Assembly (NCBI GenBank): GCA_013400115.1
Contig: VXBP01002899.1
Coordinates: 400,881 to 464,880, forward strand
Direction of reading: 5' to 3'
DNA from: Rhinopomastus cyanomelas
Lineage: Eukaryota > Chordata > Aves > Bucerotiformes > Rhinopomastidae
Length of the DNA stretch: 64,000 nucleotides
The position numbers and the translations under genes were made by a program. This document shows, piece after piece, positions 57,601 through 64,000 of this stretch; within the stretch, counting starts at the first letter, position 1, and every line of letters begins with the position of its first letter. Under the pieces are notes generated by a model. That model saw only the letters and a program-made list of their open reading frames with translations, did no database searches and was not told the DNA's origin.

Positions 57601-59764
57601 GGCCCTACGGTGTGGAGAAACAGCCCTCAGAAGCTGTGAATGTGGCCACAGTGTCCATCCAAGTGTTGGGGCCCATGCTGAGGAGAAATGGGACCTGAGC
57701 AGCTCTTGGAGGAGCTGGGTGGCCATCAAAGGGAGGGTTAGCAGCCAGGGAAGGACTTCTCCTTTCCATCTTTTACACCTCCATTCCTTCGTGGTCCTTA
57801 AGGCTCCAGAGGGTGTCTCTAGTGATCAGTCTGATGTCCAGAGGACTCTCTGGATGTCCTTCAGAGCTGCACTTCATCAAAGACCTCATCACAGCAGTTT
57901 CCAGAGCACTAACTGCTTTTACTCTCATTCTCTCATGGCTCTGGTGCTGCCCAAGTCTGTCACCTCCTGTGTCACCTCCTCCCTTCTTGTCAGGAGCCAA
58001 ACCCTGCAGAGTGTCAAGGCAGCTCACATGCCACCAGGGAAAGTGGAAGAGACTTTTCCTTTGTTCCTCAGCACCAGGCTCCACTCTGCAGCCACTTGAA
58101 CTTAGAGAATTGAATTTGATTTTCTGTCTGTTTGAGCCCCCCCAGTATTTTCTTTCTGACTGACCCGCAGGTTGGATCGATGTGGATCAGTGGCCTCCTC
58201 TTTCTTTCTGTTCTCCTGATGCCTGTGCTGGCTGCAGCAGAAAATCTCCTCCCTCAGGATAAGTTTGTAGTTTTCATTGTGCTTCAAGACCCTTCAGCCC
58301 ATTTTAATCCCTGGTGGACACTGGATTCATTCCCTTTAGTCCTAGGTTCTTACACTGCAGCCAGTTCCACTGCAGCACTGGGCTGGGACCAGCTGTAACT
58401 TGACCAAACTAGTACGAGGGGCTGCTGGGTCTCCAAAGCCTCATACTCCACAGTTCCTAAAGGTGTCTGTAGGAAGGTCACATCCCTCCACTTTCCCTTC
58501 TGTGCCTTAAGGATCATGATTTGGCTCCGTCTGTGCATTTCCTTCCAGTCACCAGGATCGGAGCAGCCAGGTTGGGTTGTTAGACGTGAGGTCCTGGGCC
58601 GTGTGTCATCAGGAACAGGGGGTGTAGGGTTTGGACATAGATGTGTAAAAAGGGCAGAGGGGGTGGGGAAGCACATGTCTGTACCTGTCCTTTTATTTGG
58701 AAAGTGGATAAAACATTTCTGGATTTATAAATGTAAAATGTGGAAGGTTGTCTGCAAAGCTGCATCTCCAGAGATGTGAAAAAAATGAGGAGGGAATCTG
58801 TGCCATCAGCCTTCTCAGAACATGAGCTGCTCACTTTGCTAGGGCTTCCATACAGGATGGGATTTGCAGCCTCACCTTTCCTTGGCTGCTGGCAGTGAGC
58901 GGCGGCACACGGCCGGCAGAGCTGGGATTAAAGGTTTATTCTGCCAAATCCTATAAACTAACAGATCCTGGTCCCAAGAGCTCATGAGCTGAGCAGCCTT
59001 GGGAGGGGAGACACAGCCTTGCCTTGTGCTGGGGGGGAAGTGGAGGCTGCTTCCCTCATGGTACAGATGTAGGGGAGACCTCACAGGGGGTTCAGAAAAG
59101 CCCTTCTTTGGGAGGAGCCCTGCTCTTGTGAGGGCTTTTCCCATGTTCAGAGTTTGAACTGTTCCCACTGGAATTGCTGGAAACTTTGCCCCAGTGCAGT
59201 TATGCCCCTAATCTCCCCGAACAATGTCAGTCGAGTGTCAGGATAAACCCCAACCTGGCTGCAGACAACGCAGGGGATTAAATACATTAGGTACAAACAG
59301 GAGAGACCACAAAGGGGGGTTTGGGGAGGGGGTTTCTCTGTCCAGCAGTCCATGTTGTGCAGAGGCAGTTGAGAGTGGTTTGATTTTTCTCCTTTAGCAG
59401 CAATTCCTCAGCTCCATCATGAGCAGTGACTGGAACTCCAGTCATTAATGGGAGAGAGCCCAGTTTGATTAAAATCAGTGCAGGATTTTTAATCTGAATT
59501 TTTTATTGTGGAGAAATGGACCTTCCAGCTCAGGCTCAGGTATCGTGAAAGAAGTTAAAACCCTTCAACCAGTGCTCTTTCCTAGCAGAACTGATTTAGT
59601 CAGACTTGACTAGTCCATTTCTTTTAAAGCTGTTTCTGTTTCTCATGCAGAGCCTGTGTTTAGCTCCTGCACTGACATGTTCACCTGTGAGCTAAACCAG
59701 AAGCCCACAGGGATTCACACTTCTGTGAAAGAAAAAGGGGCCCAAACTCGATTTGAGTCCCTGA

Positions 59765-60120
59765 GAAAAGGAAACTCAGGGGGGACCTTCTCCCTCTCTC
59801 CAGGTCCCTGGAGGGAGGTTGTAGTCAGGTGGCGGTCAGGCTCTTCTCCCAGGCAACCAGCACCAGGATGAGAGGGCAAGGCCTGAAGTTGCCATGGGAG
59901 GGTTACCTTGGATGTTAGGAAGCCCTTCCTCATGGAAAGGGTGATCAGAGCCTGGAATGGACTGTCCAGGGCAGTGGTGGAGTCCCCATCCCTGGAGGTG
60001 TTGAAGGCCAGCCTGGTTGTGGCCCTTAGTGGCCTGGTCTGGCTGATGGGGTGATGTTAGGTCCTGGGCTGGGTGGATGAGCTGAGGGCTTTTCCAGCCT
60101 CAGTCATTCTGTGCTTCTGA
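59765..60120 (+). repeat. CR1 LINE 3' fragment
   Basis: A sense copy with the TTTTCCAGCCTCAGTCATTC tail type, closely like 14798-15136. Confidence 0.92.
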
Positions 60121-60124
60121 GTGT

Positions 60125-60203
60125 GGTGGTCAGAGTGAGGAACTTGATTGGACTTGATGATACCAAAGGTGTTTTCCAACCCACATGATTCTGTGATTCT
60201 GTG
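60125..60203 (+). repeat. CR1 LINE tail-only fragment
   Basis: GATTGGACTTGATGATACCA and TGATTCTGTGATTCTGTGG follow directly after another CR1 3' end in the same direction. Confidence 0.88.
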
Positions 60204-60312
60204 GTCAGTGTGGTAGTCAGGGTGATGGCCAGCGTGATGGTGAGTGTGGTAGGGTGATGGCCAGCGTGATGGTCACTGTTGTGGCAGGGGTGATGGTCAG
60301 TGTGGTGGTGCT
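60204..60312. repeat. irregular GTGATGG-rich tandem repeat
   Basis: A block GGTGATGGCCAGCGTGATGG occurs at 60221-60240 and again at 60253-60272, with diverged GTGTGGTGG copies around it. It lies just after a CR1 tail and may have grown from it. Confidence 0.8.
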
Positions 60313-60419
60313 GAGCAGCTCCTCCCAATGAGGAAGTCACCACCTCATCAGGCAGAAACCCTCCACACAGAGGCAGGGTGTTTCCAGCCTGGTATCAAAT
60401 TAATCTGTCACTGGGGGGG

Positions 60420-60730
60420 TGTGAGAGCCACACAAACGATCCCGTAAGCCACAGCGGGGCCGTGACAAGCCCTCGGCAACTGGAAGTTTCCATTGACGCT
60501 GGTCATTTCTTTGCAGGCTGGGTGAGATCAAAAGGAGTCGGGTGCTGCTTCGGAAAAAACGGGCTGGAAACAAACTGCTGCTAAATTGCTGTTTAATGCG
60601 ATTTGTCCTTTGTCAGAGCTGCCAGCTACCCCGTGTTTAGCTCTGATTCAGCCGTGCCAGGGGCTGACACCATTGTTAGCGGCGGCTGGAGCCTGACAAA
60701 GGACCAGACTTTATTCATATCAGGCTCTGC
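60420..60730. promoter_or_regulatory. candidate conserved noncoding element with inverted SOX-like sites
   Basis: Unique sequence with CCTTTGTC at 60607-60614 and its inverted partner GACAAAGG at 60695-60702, a TGCTGTTTAATGCG core and several CpGs (GTTAGCGGCGGC). No coding frame is supported. Function is inferred. Confidence 0.25.
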
Positions 60731-61010
60731 CCTGACATTTCTTTCAGTGCCTGAGCTGTGGTTTTACCCAGCATTTCTATTCATTGGGAATTTTTTAGTT
60801 AAAATCTCCTTTTTTTTCCACAGGGAGCTATAACCCACCCTGAGGAGGATTCTCCACCCTCCATATGGCAAAAGGAAAGATAGGGTCCTTATGGAAAATA
60901 AAATATAGACTATATAGAGATATAAACAGGGAAAAACTGAGTAGTTCCTTACCTTGTCTTAGTGACTTAAAAAAATTAGCACTAATCCTAGCTCAGATCT
61001 GCCTTTGGCT

Positions 61011-61105
61011 AATTTATCATCTTTGTCATAATCTCTGGTGATTCCTGAGTAGGTTCATCAGCCACAGCTGAACTGGGATTAACTGACAGATTTCCTTCAG
61101 AAAAT
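61011..61105 (+). repeat. long direct repeat flanking a CR1, copy 1
   Basis: 95 bp, from AATTTATCATCTTTGTC to CTTCAGAAAAT. It matches 61694-61791 at about 90% by hand alignment (about nine substitutions and one 3-base gap) and abuts the 3' tail of the CR1 at 61106. Confidence 0.95.
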
Positions 61106-61690
61106 CATAGAATCACAGAGTGTGTTGGGTTGGAAGGGACCTCCAGAGGGCATCCAGTCCACCCCCTACACCAAGCAGGGCCAGCACTCACCACACCAGT
61201 TTGCCCAGAGCCCCAGCCAGCCTGACTCTGAATGGCTCCAGGGATGAGGCCTCCATCCCCTTTCTGAGCAGCCTGTTTCAGGGATCCCCCACTCTCAGAT
61301 TCAAGACCCTTTTCCTCCGGTCCAGACTCAGCCCTTTTCCAGTTTCAAACCATGACCCTTGGTCCTGTTGTTCCCTGCCCTTGGGAACAGCTTTCACCAG
61401 CCTCCTGACAGCCCCTTTCAGGTACTGGAAGGGCACTATAGGGACCCCCAGAGTCTTCAGGCTGAACAGCCCCAACTCTCTCAGCCTGTCCCCAGAGCAG
61501 AGGGGCTGCAGCCCTCTCATCATCCTCATGGCCTCCTCTGGACCCGCTCCAACAGCTCTGGACTTGGGGGCTCCAGAACTGGCTGCAGGGCTCCAGGTGA
61601 GATGTCAGCAGCAGGATCCCCTCTCTTGATCTGCTGGCCACACTTGTGCTGATGCAGCCCAGGATGTGACTGGATAATTTATCCAGCCAG
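61106..61690 (-). repeat. CR1 LINE 3' fragment between long direct repeats
   Basis: An antisense copy from CATAGAATCACAGAGTGTGT, of the ACCCAACACA tail type, running to GATGCAGCCCAGGATGTGAC; about 20 bases of unclear origin (GGATAATTTATCCAGCCAG) precede the second flanking repeat. Confidence 0.94.
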
Positions 61691-61693
61691 GAT

Positions 61694-61791
61694 AATTTAT
61701 GATCTTTATCATCATCTCTGGTGATTCCTGAGTAGGTTCATCAGCCACAGTTGAATTGGGATTAAGAACTGGCAGTTTTTCTTCAGAAAAT
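61694..61791 (+). repeat. long direct repeat flanking a CR1, copy 2
   Basis: 98 bp, from AATTTATGATCTTTATC to CTTCAGAAAAT; the partner of 61011-61105. The shared 31-bp core from CTCTGGTGATTCC to AGCCACAG is identical. Confidence 0.95.
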
Positions 61792-62079
61792 ACGTTGCAT
61801 GTATTAAAGATTCATAGCTTTTAGTGCCTTAGGGACATGAAGAGGCAGAATGGGAGCATCTCGATGAAGCACACAGATTTTTGAGTTCTTTTATGTTTTG
61901 GAAAAGGTTTCTTGAGCTGTTGGTGCTGCTGTGTTTCTCCAAACCCTTCTGCTGCTGGCAGAGAGCTCCTTAAAGAACCCAGAAGGGATCATTCCTTTTC
62001 CTAAAACTCACCTGCCCACTGCCACAGCAGTGTTCACTCACTGTCTGAGTTCAGTGCATCTTGAGCTCCATGGCCAGGG

Positions 62080-62130
62080 GAACCAGGGATCCCCTAGACC
62101 AAGTCACACAAGAACACATCCAGGCAGGTT
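62080..62130 (-). repeat. CR1 LINE internal scrap
   Basis: GGATCCCCTAGACCAAGTCA and ACATCCAGGCAGGTT match the part of CR1 just inside the tail (compare 27385-27426). The copy is about 50 bp without a terminus. Confidence 0.7.
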
Positions 62131-62384
62131 CCTTTACTCCAGTATTTGTTTTCTAAGCCCCAATTTCTTTCTCTGCTAATACAAATAGTAGACTTTATTA
62201 CATTTTGTAGTTTTCTTTTGAGTGCAAAGAAGTTTTGGGGTCAGTTTTTCCTTCCCCAGTCTGCCCATGTCCTGCTCCTCTTGTCAGCCCCAAATTCTGT
62301 CTCAGGTCCTCTGGAACCAGACTCTGCAGTGACTGAGACATCTCCAGGTTACTCTGTGCCAGCACCTTGGTGTAACTGATGTCT

Positions 62385-62910
62385 GAGACTGCACCTCCAG
62401 TACTGAGTCCAGTTCTGGGCACCACAGTATGAGAAAGACACTGAGGTGTGAAGACAGAGAAGGGCAACAAAGCTGATGAGGGACTGGAGAACAGATCTGA
62501 TGGGAAAAGGCTGAGGGAGTTGGGATTGTTTAGCCTGGAGAAGAGAAGGCTCTGGGGACAACTTTATAGTGACCTTCCAGTACCTGAAAGATGCTGTCAG
62601 AAGGCTGAAGAAGGCTGTTCCCAAGGGCAGGGAACAACAGGACCAGGGGTCATGGTTTGAAGCTGGAAAAGGGCTGAGTGAGGCTGGACAGGAGGAAAAA
62701 GATCTTGAATCTGAGAGTGGGAGACCCCTGGAACAAGCTGCTCAGAGAGGGGATGGAGACCCCATCCCTGGAGCCATTCAGAGTCAGGCTGGCTGGGGCT
62801 CTGAGCAACCTGGTCTGGTGACTGATAGCCCTGCTTGGTGCAGGAGGGTTGGACTGGGTGCCCTTAGGAGGTCTCTTCAACCCAACACAGAGTTCTGTGA
62901 TTCTATGATT
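62385..62910 (+). repeat. CR1 LINE 3' fragment
   Basis: A sense copy from TGCACCTCCAGTACTGAGTC to GTTCTGTGATTCTATG. Confidence 0.94.
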
Positions 62911-63900
62911 TTTGAAGTCTGGGAGACAAACCAGCAGTTAGATTGGCAGAAGCTGAGATAGATAGTTTTGTGGTCCCCTAGAATAGAAAAGGCAGACCCA
63001 CCTTGCTCCTGCTCCTCCTCCTCCTAAGGTGTTTAGAAGCATCATGCTCCTGGGTACGAACATCTTAACATCTCGGAGCCCTTAGCATTCACTCTAGAAT
63101 GCAGAAGCAGTTAAGCCTTCACACCCAAGCAATACAAAGTTCCTGCATCCCCAGTCAAACTGCCCTCTCAGTGCTGTGCAAAATGGGTTTTCTCCAAAGG
63201 ATGAGGTGAGTGGGAGCGTTTCCACTCACCGGGATGTTTCTTACAGGCTCTCAGCCCCGGTCAGTGAATTCACTATCACACCTTTCTGACTCTAGAACTG
63301 TTTGCAGTCTCGGACAGCAGCTCTTGGCTTTCAGTCAAGACTGTGAAAGTCTGACCCCAGCCACCCCCCTGCCTGCTGCTAACAAACTGACCTCAGCAGA
63401 AAGCGTCTGCTGAAGAGCCCTGGGTGGTTCAACCCGCAGCACTGAGATCCCGAAGGCGCCGCAGGCACAAGCTGACGTGGCAGAGTCACGCTGCCGGCTG
63501 TGGGGCCAGGGCTGCACCAGGAAAGGTTGTAAATACTGCTGATCTTGCTGTTGGTTTCACTCTCGACCAAAGCTTTGGCTGCCTGCTGTTCCGAGAGCCT
63601 TTCCCCGGTACCAAACAGATGGCCCCACCTTGGCTGGCCCTACCAGGCCTTCGTTTCACCAGCAAGTCAGTATTATCAGGCTGTCAAAGGACCCATCTGC
63701 CCTGAGCAGCTGTCCTGGCATCCACTGGGCTGTGTGCTGGGAACCTCCCGGCCTCCTGGATCTCAGGCAGATCAAACTTTTTATATTTTGGGTTTATTTG
63801 GGGAGGGGGGTGGGTGGAATTCCTGCCATCTGCCTTCTGTGCTTCAGCAGAGGGAACCAGGCTACAGGAGAGATGTGATCTCTTACAGTGCCCTTGCGGG

Positions 63901-63957
63901 CTCTGCTCTGCCCTGCCCTGCCCTGCTGTGCTCTGCTCTGCTCTGCTCTGCTCTGCT
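63901..63957. repeat. CTCTG/CCCTG pentanucleotide microsatellite
   Basis: About eleven units: (CTCTG)2 (CCCTG)3 CTGTG (CTCTG)5, then a partial unit. The mixed units suggest an older array with a purer, more recently expanded right half. Confidence 0.93.
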
Positions 63958-64000
63958 CCACCAGTGTGTTTGACTGGACTTCGATGGTGTGAACTGCAGG

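Larger units (their letters stand above)
1..64000 (+). other. MYO1D: MYO1D gene body, internal part (partial at both ends)
   Basis: Ten exons on the + strand encode a continuous class I myosin fragment matching unconventional myosin-Id from about residue 490 to 954 (human numbering recalled from memory). MYO1D is a monomeric, short-tailed, calmodulin-binding actin motor that links membranes to actin; its orthologues act in left-right asymmetry (Drosophila Myo31DF, fish and frog myo1d) and in cilia polarity. Intron phases in order are 2, 2, 0, 2, 0, 2, 0, 0, 0 and 2. The frame is open across all joins. The start codon, promoter, P-loop and switch I exons lie upstream of base 1, and the terminal exon and poly(A) site lie beyond base 64000. 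MYO1G is the closest paralogue, but motifs such as YGKTKIFIRTPRTLF and GLSVSNGKDQLVVFHTKDNK favour MYO1D. Confidence 0.95.
54672..64000 (+). other. MYO1D: MYO1D last intron, 5' part (runs off the window)
   Basis: At least 9.3 kb, phase 2. I looked for the expected C-terminal exon and did not find it. 54680-59760 is almost free of CR1, unlike the rest of the window, and shows no gene. From 59765 there are CR1 fragments, a GTGATGG-rich repeat, a unique island at 60420-60730, the CR1 with long flanking repeats (61011-61791) and a terminal CTCTG microsatellite. Confidence 0.75.

Noticed and set aside
1..64000. CRISPR arrays, bacterial operons, phage or toxin systems
   Set aside because: The sequence is a vertebrate intron-exon landscape. 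The only regular repeats are minisatellites without spacers.
1..64000. tRNA, rRNA or microRNA genes
   Set aside because: I found no A/B-box tRNA pattern, rRNA block or convincing short hairpin; hairpin-like joins are opposed CR1 tails.

Overview
The window is vertebrate nuclear DNA, almost certainly from a bird. It shows an intron-rich gene of low coding density, about 47 recognisable 3'-end fragments of CR1 (chicken repeat 1) LINEs covering roughly 17 kb (about a quarter of the sequence, estimated by eye), minisatellites, and no bacterial or phage features. CR1 this dense is more than I would expect of an average chicken region. It would fit a CR1-rich bird lineage such as woodpeckers and relatives, but one locus cannot settle that.

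There is one protein-coding gene, on the + strand: MYO1D, unconventional myosin-Id. Ten consecutive internal exons are visible (599-669, 2157-2231, 3619-3751, 10637-10803, 16169-16376, 34337-34560, 35659-35803, 36689-36793, 47146-47259, 54517-54671). All have AG/GT borders, their phases join without a break, and together they encode about 465 residues. By comparison with my memory of human MYO1D (1,006 residues) these are about residues 490-954: the second half of the motor, the converter, two IQ motifs and most of the membrane-binding TH1 tail. The exons for the first ~490 residues lie upstream. The last exon (about 52 residues plus 3'UTR) lies downstream, so the final intron exceeds 9.3 kb. 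The reading frame is intact, so this is a functional gene and not a pseudogene.

Layout: 1-3.8 kb holds three motor exons. 3.8-16.4 kb holds two large introns around the converter exons. 16.4-34.3 kb is an 18 kb intron rich in CR1 with several CpG-bearing unique islands. 34.3-36.8 kb is a compact cluster of three exons (IQ and TH1). 36.8-54.7 kb holds two large introns, one carrying a G-rich 22-bp minisatellite that ends 68 bp before an exon. 54.7-64 kb is the start of the last intron.

The most unusual observations are a CR1 copy flanked by ~95-bp direct repeats exactly at its two ends (61011-61105 and 61694-61791), which looks like an extraordinarily long target-site duplication; the minisatellite beside the 47146 acceptor; an inverted CR1 pair around exon 16169-16376; at least six CR1 tail types layered in one locus; and several unique A/T-homeodomain-like or CpG-rich intronic islands that could be conserved enhancers. 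I found no credible new multi-gene system.
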